From positions 181,951 through 245,950 of the forward strand of contig NZ_JAOQKJ010000006.1 of the NCBI RefSeq assembly GCF_025567405.1: a stretch of DNA of 64,000 nucleotides, read 5' to 3'. The DNA comes from Suilimivivens aceti (lineage in GTDB: Bacteria; Bacillota; Clostridia; Lachnospirales; Lachnospiraceae). The stretch's first letter is position 1; the number at the start of each line of letters is the position of its first letter. Positions 8,477 through 16,958 of the stretch are shown here, piece after piece. Under the pieces are notes generated by a model, which worked only from the letters and a program-made list of their open reading frames with translations, ran no database searches and was not told where the DNA came from. A program made the translations under genes and the position numbers.

Positions 8477-8566
8477 ATGCCGGTAAACGGATACAACAAA
8501 GAATGGATAAAGCGAAATTTACAGACAGATATTGCAGGGCATACGGAAGATATGCCGTTTCACTGA
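8477..8566 (+). CDS. Possible 29-codon leader reading frame overlapping the helicase start
   Basis: ATG at 8477 follows the only strong Shine-Dalgarno in this leader (AAGGAG, 8468-8473) but at only 3-4 nt, and opens a 29-codon frame ending at 8566. It overlaps the first 64 nt of the helicase gene in another frame. The helicase ATG itself has no good ribosome site. Translation of this frame might couple or limit helicase expression; it may equally be chance. Confidence 0.25.
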   Translation: MPVNGYNKEWIKRNLQTDIAGHTEDMPFH

Positions 8567-10512
8567 AAAAGACGGGAAAGCAGGATAAGCTTCAGAAGAA
8601 GGTTACAACAGCCTGTCAGAATATCAGGGACGGCAAGGTTCTGAAGATGCCCTCTTTGTATGCCCATATAGCAGTATTATATGCCATAGCACTGCAGACG
8701 GATGATCAGTCAATGCTGAAGAAGATCAAGGATGCCGTCCGCACATTGGCCAAGCAGGACTATAATTATATCCAGAACAGACAGCTTGAGGATGATTTTT
8801 GCGAATACATGCTGTCGAAGCCATCATTTCTGACAAAGGGAACGGCTCTTCCAGACAAGTACCAGAGCTACAGGCAGGGACTGATGAAGCGTCAGATCGC
8901 TGAGATGGTAACAACGGAGCCAACCATGGAGTATCCGCAGGCACGGCAGATGCAGAGACATTTTATCCTGCATATCGGGCCGACCAATTCCGGTAAGACC
9001 CATGATGCCCTGCAGATGCTGATGAGGGCAGAGCATGGGACGTATCTGTCACCATTGCGTCTTCTGGCATTGGAGGTCTATGATCTGATGGCAGAAAATC
9101 AGGTAAACTGCACGATGGTTACGGGAGAAGAAACCCTTTATGTGGAAAACAGCACGGTAACATCACAGACAATAGAAATGCTGGCAATGGATGATGAATA
9201 TGATGTGGCAGTGATTGATGAGGCTCAGATGATCGAGGATGATTTCAGGGGAAGTAACTGGGTCAAGGCGATCCTTGGGATCCGGTGTCCGCTGATCCAT
9301 GTCTGTGCCAGCCAGGATGCGGAAATGATCCTGAAAAGGATCATAGAAAAATGTAATGATACCTATGAAGTGGTTTATCATGAAAGAAAAACAGAGCTGG
9401 TGCTGGAATCACAGCCGGTATCCCTGAAGGAAAAGCTGGCAGAGGATATCAAGGAAGGGGATGCCATTATCATGTTCAGCAAGCGTGCAGTACTTGACAT
9501 GGCAGCCAGACTGGAGCTTTCCGGGATCAGTGCAAGTGTTATCTATGGGCATCTTCCGCCGGAGATCCGAAAGAAGGAAGTACGTAAATTCCTTTCCGGG
9601 GAGACTCGTGTTGTGGTTTCCACAGATGCGATCGGAATGGGATTAAATCTGCCGATCCGGAGAATTGTTTTTGGTGAGACCGTCAAATTTGACGGAAATG
9701 AAAGAAGAGTACTGAAGCAGCAGGAGATCCTGCAGATCGCAGGAAGAGCGGGCAGATTTGGTAAATATGAAAAAGGATACGTGACAGCAGGGGATGAAGA
9801 GGGACTGCTTCTGATTGACAGCGCCCTGAAGGAGCCGCTGAAGGATATTGCATATGCCAGGCTTGGCTTTCCAAAGGTGCTGCTTTCCCTGGATCATCCA
9901 CTGGATGAGCTGCTGAGGACATGGGAGAGCATTCCGGCAGGCTTTCCGTACAAGAAGATCGATGTATCTGAAATGCTGGAGCTTTATCGTATCCTGAAGA
10001 AAAACAGCAGAGATTTCATGTATCTGCCGGAGGGCGATAATAAAGAAGTGATCTTTGACATGATATCCTGCCCGCTTGATATTAAGTCAAGCGCCATTGT
10101 CAACAAGTGGTGTCAGTACTGTATGGACTATACAGCGGATGTTTCACTTACCTTTCCACTGTTCAGCGCAAGGCTTGGAAGCAATCTTCTGGAAAGCTAT
10201 GAAATCTATTACCGCATGCTGGATCTTTATCACAATTTTTCCATCCGTATGGGAAAGATCGTGGATGAGGAAAGACTGAAGGAAGAACGGGACCGGACAG
10301 ATGAGAGGATCACGGGGATTCTGGCCGGCAGCAAGAAATCCTATATTAAGCGATGCAGGGTGTGCGGAAAGGTACTTCAGCTGGATGACCGATTTGGCAT
10401 ATGTAATGAATGCTATGAGGAAGAGAAACGGCGGGCGGCAGAAAATCCAGTGAAGAGACCGTCAGGAAGAGGACAGCATGGAGGACATCGGAAAAGACAC
10501 AGAAGGCATTAG
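8503..10512 (+). CDS. SUV3-like DExH-box RNA helicase with C-terminal zinc ribbon
   Basis: A 669-residue superfamily-2 helicase. Walker A is GPTNSGKT (159-166), the DExH-box position reads DEAQM (239-243), and motif VI is QIAGRAGRFG (411-420). GPTNSGKT, DEAQM and the AGRAGRFG form are marks of SUV3, the helicase of the mitochondrial RNA degradosome. The first 150 residues are a helical region without a recognised domain. The C-terminus has Cys618/621 and Cys634/637, a treble-clef or zinc-ribbon arrangement, and then a basic tail. The start lacks a good Shine-Dalgarno but is the only ATG that fits. Predicted 3'-5' RNA unwinding; the partner nuclease is unknown. The next gene overlaps by 35 nt. 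Confidence 0.85.
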   Translation: MDKAKFTDRYCRAYGRYAVSLKKTGKQDKLQKKVTTACQNIRDGKVLKMPSLYAHIAVLYAIALQTDDQSMLKKIKDAVRTLAKQDYNYIQNRQLEDDFCEYMLSKPSFLTKGTALPDKYQSYRQGLMKRQIAEMVTTEPTMEYPQARQMQRHFILHIGPTNSGKTHDALQMLMRAEHGTYLSPLRLLALEVYDLMAENQVNCTMVTGEETLYVENSTVTSQTIEMLAMDDEYDVAVIDEAQMIEDDFRGSNWVKAILGIRCPLIHVCASQDAEMILKRIIEKCNDTYEVVYHERKTELVLESQPVSLKEKLAEDIKEGDAIIMFSKRAVLDMAARLELSGISASVIYGHLPPEIRKKEVRKFLSGETRVVVSTDAIGMGLNLPIRRIVFGETVKFDGNERRVLKQQEILQIAGRAGRFGKYEKGYVTAGDEEGLLLIDSALKEPLKDIAYARLGFPKVLLSLDHPLDELLRTWESIPAGFPYKKIDVSEMLELYRILKKNSRDFMYLPEGDNKEVIFDMISCPLDIKSSAIVNKWCQYCMDYTADVSLTFPLFSARLGSNLLESYEIYYRMLDLYHNFSIRMGKIVDEERLKEERDRTDERITGILAGSKKSYIKRCRVCGKVLQLDDRFGICNECYEEEKRRAAENPVKRPSGRGQHGGHRKRHRRH

Positions 10513-11311
10513 GATCACGTGGCTTGGGACAGCAGCCTTGAAGCTTGAAAATAAAGAGGGAACTGTGCTGATCGATCCTTTCGTGGAGATGGACGGGGCA
10601 GAAAATCAGAATGACAAAGAAGATTTCCTTTCTGGAGATGCCATATTGATCACGCATGGTCATCTGGATCATTTATCACTGGTGCCGGTATTGGAAGGTA
10701 TTCGGAGAATGCCTGTTTACTGTACAGCGACACCGGAGCAGACATTATACAGGCATGGAATAGAAGCCTCACTGGTTCACAGGATCAGTCCGGGAGACCG
10801 GTTTATGGTCTGTGGATTTACCGTCCGGGTAGATACCGGTGTGCATATTCATTTTGACAGAAAGCTGGTAAGAAAAAAGCTTTTGTCTGCCAGAGTATTC
10901 CGGTATCGCAGGAATTTGAAGAGGATCCTGAGGCTGCATCTTCAGTACCCGGAGCACAGGGAGACGGTTCTGTATGAATTATCCTGGCAGGATATAAGGA
11001 TCCAGGTCATGGGAAGCCTTGGACTTTCTGAAAATGAGGATTATCAGGAAGGAGCAGATCTGCTCTGCCTTCCCTATCAGGGAAGCAGTACGCTGGAGGC
11101 GCATGCCAGAAAGGTATTACAGAGGCTTAAACCAAAGGCAGTGCTGCTGACACATTTTGATGATGCCTATCCCCCGGTTTCTGATACTGTGGAAACGGAG
11201 GGGCTTAAGGAAATGATGCAGAGAGAATTCAGGGAAATCAGATTTATCATTCCTGATGCGGGAAAACAGATACTGCTGCCCCGGAAAATGGGTAGTACTG
11301 ATTGCGTATAG
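10478..11311 (+). CDS. Metallo-beta-lactamase-fold hydrolase, UlaG-like
   Basis: A 277-residue soluble protein with the metal-binding motif HxHxDH (His60, His62, Asp64, His65) and a late THFDD segment. Overall order resembles the UlaG-like / L-ascorbate-6-phosphate lactonase-like branch of the fold rather than RNase J or glyoxalase II. The true substrate is unknown; this branch also includes phosphodiesterase-like enzymes. Its ATG lies inside the end of the helicase gene behind AGGAAGAGG, so the two genes are co-transcribed and probably translationally coupled. A functional link to RNA metabolism is possible but only inferred from that arrangement. Confidence 0.82.
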   Translation: MEDIGKDTEGIRITWLGTAALKLENKEGTVLIDPFVEMDGAENQNDKEDFLSGDAILITHGHLDHLSLVPVLEGIRRMPVYCTATPEQTLYRHGIEASLVHRISPGDRFMVCGFTVRVDTGVHIHFDRKLVRKKLLSARVFRYRRNLKRILRLHLQYPEHRETVLYELSWQDIRIQVMGSLGLSENEDYQEGADLLCLPYQGSSTLEAHARKVLQRLKPKAVLLTHFDDAYPPVSDTVETEGLKEMMQREFREIRFIIPDAGKQILLPRKMGSTDCV

Positions 11312-11353
11312 ACAATCAGAAACAGCTTTTATATAATAAACCAATAGTATAAT

Positions 11354-11944
11354 TTGGGGAATATATATGAAGAAAAAAGACTGTTTTTGTACGGAATATT
11401 GTTTTTTCTTTTATCTGTCTGCGTCTGCATGAGAGGAAATAACGGGGAAAAAGAGGAACTGCCAAAGATCGTGATCGGTGGTTCCCTTTATGCACCCTAT
11501 TTTTACAGGGATGTGAGTGGATCCTATGCAGGGATCGATGCAGAACTTGCGGCAGAAGCCTGCAGGAGGATCGGATATTAGCCTGTATTTACAGAAGTGG
11601 ATCTTCCGGAAAGAAACAAACTTCTGAGAGAGGGGACAATAGACTGTATCTGGTGCTGTTTTACCATGGATGGAAGGGAAGAAGAGTATCAGTGGGCATG
11701 ACCCTATCTTTATACCAGACGTGTCTTTGTTGTAAAGAAAGACAGCGATATCAGAGAGCTTTCCGATCTTGCGGGAAAGACGATCGCACTTCAGGCGGGA
11801 TCCATAGCGGGTGTCAGGATCCTCGTGGTTGAGGATAATGAACTGAATATGGAAATTGCAGAATATATGTTTACAGAGAGGGGTGCTGTTGTAGAAAAGG
11901 CGGCAGCGGTGATCGCACAGTATGTCAGAAAAAATGAAGAATAA
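11354..11944 (+). pseudogene. Degraded hybrid sensor: solute-binding domain joined to a receiver-domain remnant
   Basis: One frame read through its stops gives a signal-peptide-like helix, a family-3 solute-binding domain (start SLYAPYFYRDV...GIDAELAAEACRRIGY), and then abruptly a response-regulator receiver start (RILVVEDNELNMEIAEYM). In-frame stops occur at 11579-11581 and 11699-11701. The natural ATG is probably at 11367; moving from it into the signal-peptide frame needs one extra base, most simply in the run of six A just after it. The membrane helix, kinase core and most of the receiver are missing, so internal deletions joined the ends. The parent was probably a BvgS-like hybrid histidine kinase with extracellular binding domains. 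A sequencing error cannot explain all the lesions. Confidence 0.75.
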
Positions 11945-11950
11945 ATCAGG

Positions 11951-11987
11951 GAACAGCTTTCTGAAAGAGAGGGCTGTTCTTTTTTTA
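11951..11987 (+). terminator. Rho-independent terminator after the sensor pseudogene
   Basis: GAACAGC (11951-11957) pairs with GCTGTTC (11973-11979), followed by eight T. It is still well formed although the gene upstream is broken. Confidence 0.8.
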
Positions 11988-12025
11988 CTTTTGGATGCCA
12001 CTTTTTTGTGTCATGAAAAATAGTG

Positions 12026-12055
12026 TTGACAACATATATCGAGGTGTGATATATA
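12026..12055 (+). promoter_or_regulatory. Promoter of the padR-DUF2812 operon
   Basis: TTGACA (12026-12031) and TATATA (12050-12055), 18-nt spacer. The spacer and downstream region are filled by operator half-sites, so a repressor would sit directly on the promoter. Confidence 0.7.
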
Positions 12056-12110
12056 ATATATATCGAATCACGATATATCTAATTGCGATGTATCCAAACG
12101 TGATATATCG
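12034..12110 (+). promoter_or_regulatory. Array of ATATATCG half-sites, likely PadR operators
   Basis: Six half-sites related to ATATATCG/CGATATAT: 12034, 12047, 12058, 12071, 12086 and 12103. Two pairs form 8-5-8 inverted repeats with half-sites 13 nt apart: 12034-12054 (one mismatch) and 12058-12078 (perfect). The last two are looser. They lie between the -35 box and the padR start, which fits autorepression by PadR. The half-site sequence itself is not one I can assign to a studied regulator. Confidence 0.7.
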
Positions 12111-12168
12111 AATTGAAATGCACAGGGAAGAATCAGTATTACCTGTGCTAAAAGAAAAGAGGAGAAAG

Positions 12169-12492
12169 ATGGAGGATCGAATCAGAAAGATTTACTGTCC
12201 CATGACAGAAACCGGATTTTATATTCTGTACTGCCTGCAGAGACCGCAGCATGGTTACGGGATCGGGCAGCAGGTGAAGGTGATGACCGGAAATCAGGTT
12301 GTTATCAGTCCAGGAACCATGTATGGCACACTTTCCAAGATGGAGGGGGACGGGCTGATCCGGTTTGATCATGAGGAAGAGAAGCGGAAGCTGTACTGTA
12401 TGACACCGCTTGGAGAAGAGGTACTGGAAACAGAAAAGAAAAGGATCAGACGATTATACCAGAACAGTCAGGGGGAAGAATATCATGAGTAA
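12169..12492 (+). CDS. PadR-family transcriptional regulator
   Basis: A 107-residue winged-helix regulator of the short PadR class. It has the family pattern TETGFYILYCLQRPQHGYGI, then SPGTMYGTLSKMEGDGLI in the recognition region, and a C-terminal helix for dimerisation. The start at 12169 was chosen for GAGGAG just upstream and because earlier in-frame ATGs lie in the operator array. Its stop overlaps the start of the DUF2812 gene by 8 nt, a pairing very common in Firmicutes, where such regulators often respond to membrane-active compounds. Ligand unknown. Confidence 0.9.
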   Translation: MEDRIRKIYCPMTETGFYILYCLQRPQHGYGIGQQVKVMTGNQVVISPGTMYGTLSKMEGDGLIRFDHEEEKRKLYCMTPLGEEVLETEKKRIRRLYQNSQGEEYHE

Positions 12493-13030
12493 TACAAAGA
12501 CATTTACAAGGATTTTTACTATAGCAGATTATGAAGAGGAAGAAAACTGGTTAAGGGAGCAGAGCAGAAAGGGACTTCACCTGCAGAAGATGATCCAGCC
12601 ATTTATTTATATTTTTGAGGTGGGGAAGCCGGAGGAGATGATCTACCGTCTGGATTATAGAAATGCAAAAGGTGATCAGGACTATGCGCAGATGTTTGCC
12701 GACTATGGATGGGAATGCTGTGGTAAATGCTTTGGCTGGATCTATTTCAGGAAGCCTGCCAGTGTTGTGACCTGTGAGGAAGAGGGAGAGCTTTTTTCAG
12801 ACAATGAATCCAGGCTTTCCATGGTGCAGCACGTGATTCAGACCAGGATGCTTCCGCTGCTTGTCGTTTTCCTGTGCATACTGATCCCGCAGTGGACAAA
12901 CGTCATGAACAGTCCGGATGAGATCACGCTGGAGGTGATATTCAGTATATTGATGCTCCTGTATGTGATCCTGATCCTGCATTGTGGAAGAAAGCTGTAC
13001 AGTCTCAGGAAGAAACTGAAAAAATTCTGA
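12485..13030 (+). CDS. DUF2812 membrane protein
   Basis: A 181-residue protein: a soluble N-terminal domain with the DUF2812 pattern (EEENWLREQSRKGLHLQK, then a Trp/Phe-rich GWECCGKCFGWIYFR), followed by two membrane helices (about 122-140 and 148-168) and a basic tail. A GGGGGAAG Shine-Dalgarno lies inside the end of padR. Function is unknown; the family almost always sits next to a PadR gene and may be a membrane sensor or effector of the same stress response. No homology to the cobalamin genes that follow 114 nt downstream. Confidence 0.82.
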   Translation: MSNTKTFTRIFTIADYEEEENWLREQSRKGLHLQKMIQPFIYIFEVGKPEEMIYRLDYRNAKGDQDYAQMFADYGWECCGKCFGWIYFRKPASVVTCEEEGELFSDNESRLSMVQHVIQTRMLPLLVVFLCILIPQWTNVMNSPDEITLEVIFSILMLLYVILILHCGRKLYSLRKKLKKF

Positions 13031-13143
13031 GAAGCACTGAAGGAGAAAACGGAAACAAAAGAGCGCAGGTTTTCAAAATCATAATAGACGCAGAAAATAA
13101 GCAGTGGTACACTGAATGTAATACAAACGGAAGGACAGAGCTG

Positions 13144-14355
13144 ATGGAGCTTTATGTGACGAAGAATCAAAAAAAACTCCGGTGTGGAATTACAACAGGT
13201 ACCTGCTGCACAGCAGCAGCACTGGCTTCGGCCAGGCTGCTTTTTTGTGTATGTGGAAATAAAGAGAACGGGCAGGAGGAAGCTGTGAACTTAAGACTGC
13301 CGGGAGGCAGTCAGATGCAGGTGCCGGTTTTTATGTCAGAAAGGACAGATAATTTCGCAGAATATTATGTGGTCAAGGACAGCGGGGACGATCCGGATGT
13401 GACTAACCATGCAAAGATCTATGCGGGAGTAAGGATCCTTCCGGATGAAACAGAACCGCAGAAAGACTGGTTCTGTGACGAGGAAAGAAAAGGTCTGTAT
13501 CTGACAGGGGAAGAGGGGATCGGAAGAGTCACAAGAGAAGGACTTCCTGAGAAAACAGGACAGGCAGCGATCAATCCGGTGCCAAGGAAGATGATCTTTG
13601 GAGCAGTGAGGGAAGTACTGAAGCTGGCTGATGTGTCAGAAAGGGTGCTGATCACTGTGCGGATTCCAGGTGGTGAGGAACTGGCAGAGCGGACCTTTAA
13701 CAGAAAGCTGGGGATCGTCGGAGGCTTGTCTGTTCTTGGAACGACAGGGATACTGGAGCCTATGAGCGAAAAAGCGATCGTGGATACCATTGAGACGGAG
13801 ATCAGACAGAGGGCTGCAGCCGGAGAAAAGAATCTTCTGCTTACACCCGGAAATTACGGCAGGGGGTATGTCAGTGAATATCTGCAGCTTGACATGGACA
13901 GCAGTGTGAAGTGCAGCAATTATATAGGAGAAACCATTGATCTGGCGGTCAGCTATGGTATGGAGAGGATCCTGCTTGTGGGAAATATCGGCAAGCTGGT
14001 TAAGCTGGCGGCAGGGATCATGAATACCCATTCCAAGGTGGCAGATGGCAGAAGAGAGATCATGGCATTATACACCTTTCTGGCAGGGGGCTCCAGGGAA
14101 CTTGCAGAGAAGATCATGTCCTGTATTAATACAGAGGAAATGATACCGCTTCTTGAAAAAGCGGGGCTCAGGGAAGCAGTGATGGAAAAACTGCAGGAAG
14201 CAATTGACAGTTATGTCAGACACAGAGGCGGCTCTAAGGTGACGATCGCTGTAATGCTGTTTTCAGAGCATTTCGGATTTCTGACACAGACGAAGGAAAC
14301 AGCAGAGCTTCTGCCTTATTTTACAGGCAGGAATGAGAGAAAGGATGAAACATGA
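13144..14355 (+). CDS. cbiD: Cobalt-precorrin-5B C1-methyltransferase
   Basis: A 403-residue enzyme of the anaerobic cobalamin pathway that methylates C1 of cobalt-precorrin-5B. The CbiD start pattern (LRCGITTGTCCTAAALA) and the late region NTHSKVADGRREIMA are clear. Start at 13144 follows AAGGA at 8 nt. It is the first gene of the operon. The 114-nt gap upstream has only a weak extended -10 candidate (TGGTACACT ending at 13113) and no cobalamin riboswitch that I can recognise. It overlaps cbiF by 4 nt (ATGA). Confidence 0.93.
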   Translation: MELYVTKNQKKLRCGITTGTCCTAAALASARLLFCVCGNKENGQEEAVNLRLPGGSQMQVPVFMSERTDNFAEYYVVKDSGDDPDVTNHAKIYAGVRILPDETEPQKDWFCDEERKGLYLTGEEGIGRVTREGLPEKTGQAAINPVPRKMIFGAVREVLKLADVSERVLITVRIPGGEELAERTFNRKLGIVGGLSVLGTTGILEPMSEKAIVDTIETEIRQRAAAGEKNLLLTPGNYGRGYVSEYLQLDMDSSVKCSNYIGETIDLAVSYGMERILLVGNIGKLVKLAAGIMNTHSKVADGRREIMALYTFLAGGSRELAEKIMSCINTEEMIPLLEKAGLREAVMEKLQEAIDSYVRHRGGSKVTIAVMLFSEHFGFLTQTKETAELLPYFTGRNERKDET

Positions 14356-15161
14356 TTTATTTTGTAGGTGCAGGACCGGGAAGTGAGGATTTGATCACGG
14401 TAAGGGGGCAGCGGTATCTGACAGAGGCAGATATTGTGATCTATGCAGGATCACTGGTCAACCCGGCGCTTTTGAAAAATACCAAAGAAGACTGCCAGAT
14501 CTACAACAGTGCATATATGACTCTTCCTGAGGTGATTAAGGTAATGGAGGAGGGAGAAAAGGCAGGAAAAATGACAGTCAGGTTACATACAGGGGATTCC
14601 AGCCTGTATGGCGCTGTCAGGGAGCAGATGGAAGAGCTGCAAAGGAGAAATATAGCCTGGGAGGTGTGCCCGGGAGTCAGCTCCTTTTGCGGGGCGGCAG
14701 CAGCACTTTCCCTGGAATATACGCTTCCCGGGATATCCCAGAGTGTGATCATCACACGCTCGGAGGGAAGGACTGCTGTTCCGGAGAAAGAGAGCCTTCG
14801 AAGCCTTGCAGCCCATCAGGCTACCATGGTGCTGTTTTTATCATCAGGACTGGCAGAAGAGGTAAGCCGGGAGCTGATCGGTGGTGGATATGCGCCGGAT
14901 ACTCCGGCAGCAGTTGTATATAAAGCAACCTGGCCGGAGGAAAGGAAATTTGTTACCACACTTTCTTTGCTTCCGGAGAAGATGAAAGAAGAGGGCATTT
15001 CAAGGACAGCGCTGATCATCGTGGGAAATGTGATAGACAGTGGCTTTGAAAGATCGAAGCTTTATGATCCTTGTTTTACTACCGGATATCGGAAGGGGAT
15101 GGACACGCAGAATGCCGGAAAGGAGAAAGGCTATGAGAGCAGGAATGATTGCCTGCAGTGA
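14352..15161 (+). CDS. cbiF: Cobalt-precorrin-4 C11-methyltransferase
   Basis: A 269-residue SAM-dependent tetrapyrrole methylase. The opening IYFVGAGPGSEDLITVRG is the glycine-rich start of the family, and DIVIYAGSLVNPALL is diagnostic of CbiF/CobM. It methylates C11 of cobalt-precorrin-4. Start overlaps the cbiD stop by 4 nt. The last 25 or so residues extend past the usual end and overlap the start of cbiG. Confidence 0.93.
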   Translation: MIYFVGAGPGSEDLITVRGQRYLTEADIVIYAGSLVNPALLKNTKEDCQIYNSAYMTLPEVIKVMEEGEKAGKMTVRLHTGDSSLYGAVREQMEELQRRNIAWEVCPGVSSFCGAAAALSLEYTLPGISQSVIITRSEGRTAVPEKESLRSLAAHQATMVLFLSSGLAEEVSRELIGGGYAPDTPAAVVYKATWPEERKFVTTLSLLPEKMKEEGISRTALIIVGNVIDSGFERSKLYDPCFTTGYRKGMDTQNAGKEKGYESRNDCLQ

Positions 15162-16209
15162 AGCAGCATATGACCTGATGATCCTGGTCAGAGAAAGATG
15201 GCAGCAGAAGCATCCGGAGGATGAGCTGGAATATAAGGTGAAGTGCAGGGCACTTTCCTCCATTTCCATGGCTGAAACTGTGACAGAGCTGACAGGAAGC
15301 TGGTTCCCGGATAAGGATGCTATTCTTTTTTTCTGTGCCAGTGGAATTGCAGTACGCAGTATTGCACCCTTTCTCAGACATAAGGCGAAGGATCCGGCTA
15401 TCCTTGTCATTGATGAAACCGGAAGGTTCTGTATTTCCCTTCTTTCAGGTCATCTTGGCGGAGCCAATACGCTGGCAGAGGAAATTTCCGGACTGATGGC
15501 AGATAAGGGGATGATCCCGGTGATCACTACAGCCACAGACCGGGAGGGATGCTTTTCTGTTGATGAATTTGCCAGAAGGAATGGCCTTGTCCTGACTGAT
15601 TTCCAGTGCGCAAAGGAAATTTCAGCAGCGATCCTCCAGGGGGAGAAAATATTCTTTGAGTGCAGCTATCCTGTAGAAGGAGAAGTGCCGGAAGAGCTGA
15701 TTCTTGAAAAAAGCAGGGGAAAAGAAAATGGTCTTGAAAGGGAAGAAAAGCGTATCCTGATCTCGGACAGGGTATACACAGCTGCCGGAGCTGCAAAGAA
15801 GGGATGCTGCCTGCAGCTATTGCCAAAGAATATTGTAGTTGGTATTGGCTGCAGAAAGGGAACTGATAAGGAAATGATCCGGCAGGCAGTCACTGCACAT
15901 CTGCACAGTATCTGTCTTTCAGAGGAGGCAATTGCCGGTGTGGCAAGCATTGACCTGAAGCAGGAGGAAGAAGGGATCCTTGCCTTCTGCCGGGAAAAGC
16001 AGATTCCCTTTATGACCTATTCTGCAAAGCAGCTGCAGATTCAGATGGGCAGCTTTACTGCGTCAGATTTTGTAGAAAAGGTCACAGGTGTGGATAATGT
16101 CTGTGAACGCAGCGTAGTGGCATCAGGTGCAGCTCTCCTGTCAGGCAAACGGGCAGAGAATGGTGTGACCACAGCAGTAGGAGAATATCAGAGGAGTATC
16201 GTATTTTGA
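15133..16209 (+). CDS. cbiG: Cobalt-precorrin-5A hydrolase
   Basis: A 358-residue protein that opens the delta-lactone of cobalt-precorrin-5A, releasing acetaldehyde, the step that marks the anaerobic route. N-terminal domain with FFCASGIAVRSIAP and SGHLGGANTLAEEI, a linker, then the C-terminal domain (from VVGIGCRKGTDKEMI, about residue 236) seen in CbiG/CobE. Start at 15133 was chosen for AAGGAGAAAGG just upstream; it overlaps the end of cbiF by 29 nt. Stop overlaps the cbiH start by 4 nt. Confidence 0.92.
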   Translation: MRAGMIACSEAAYDLMILVRERWQQKHPEDELEYKVKCRALSSISMAETVTELTGSWFPDKDAILFFCASGIAVRSIAPFLRHKAKDPAILVIDETGRFCISLLSGHLGGANTLAEEISGLMADKGMIPVITTATDREGCFSVDEFARRNGLVLTDFQCAKEISAAILQGEKIFFECSYPVEGEVPEELILEKSRGKENGLEREEKRILISDRVYTAAGAAKKGCCLQLLPKNIVVGIGCRKGTDKEMIRQAVTAHLHSICLSEEAIAGVASIDLKQEEEGILAFCREKQIPFMTYSAKQLQIQMGSFTASDFVEKVTGVDNVCERSVVASGAALLSGKRAENGVTTAVGEYQRSIVF

Positions 16210-16958
16210 AGCAGATTTATGTAGTAGGCATCGGACCTGGAAAAGAAGAAGGCATGACGGCAGAGGCAAGGGACGTGATCTCTTCCTGTGAGGTGATTGT
16301 AGGGTATCAGAAATATATGGAGCTTATCCGTGCCTTATGTAAGGGAAAGGAAATCATTGTTACCGGAATGAGGCAGGAAAAGGAACGCTGTGAAAAGGCA
16401 CTTCTTACTGCACAGGAGGGAAGGACGACAGCTATGGTCTGTAGCGGAGATGCCGGTGTATATGGTATGGCAGGTCTGCTTTATGAAATGGGAGAGGCAT
16501 ATCCAGGAGTGGAGATCCGTGTGGTTCCGGGTGTGACGGCTGCCCTTTCCGGTGCGGCAGTACTTGGTGCACCGCTGTCCCATGATTTTGCATTAATCAG
16601 CCTAAGTGATCTCCTGACGCCGTATGAGCTGATCGAGAAGAGACTGGCACTGGCGGCGCAGGCAGACTTTGTGATCTGCCTTTATAATCCTTCCAGCCAT
16701 AACCGGCCGGATTATCTGAAAAAAGCCTGTGAGATCCTTCTTCGTTATAAAAGAGGGGAGACAGTCTGCGGCTATGTGAGAAACATTGGCAGAGAAGGAG
16801 AAGAAGCAGAGATCCTTTCCCTTCTGCAGCTCAGGGAGGCACAGGTAGATATGTTCACCACGGTGTTTATCGGGAACAGTACGACCAGAAGGATAGGAGA
16901 TAAAATGGTAACCAAAAGAGGGTACAGGATCGAAAATCAGGAAGGAAACAGGGTATGA
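16206..16958 (+). CDS. cbiH: Precorrin-3B / cobalt-factor III C17-methyltransferase
   Basis: A 250-residue SAM-dependent tetrapyrrole methylase that methylates C17 with ring contraction. Family start IYVVGIGPGKEEGMTAEA, the SGDAGVYGMAGL segment, and CLYNPSSHNRPDYL typical of CbiH/CobJ. It begins with TTG at 16206, overlapping the cbiG stop (TTGA); no other start fits the family N-terminus. No fused ferredoxin or nitrite-reductase-like domain. Confidence 0.92.
   Translation: MKQIYVVGIGPGKEEGMTAEARDVISSCEVIVGYQKYMELIRALCKGKEIIVTGMRQEKERCEKALLTAQEGRTTAMVCSGDAGVYGMAGLLYEMGEAYPGVEIRVVPGVTAALSGAAVLGAPLSHDFALISLSDLLTPYELIEKRLALAAQADFVICLYNPSSHNRPDYLKKACEILLRYKRGETVCGYVRNIGREGEEAEILSLLQLREAQVDMFTTVFIGNSTTRRIGDKMVTKRGYRIENQEGNRV

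Noticed and set aside
12800..13144. Search for a cobalamin riboswitch before cbiD
   Set aside because: No B12-box-like sequence or fitting stems were seen by eye, and most of the span is coding.
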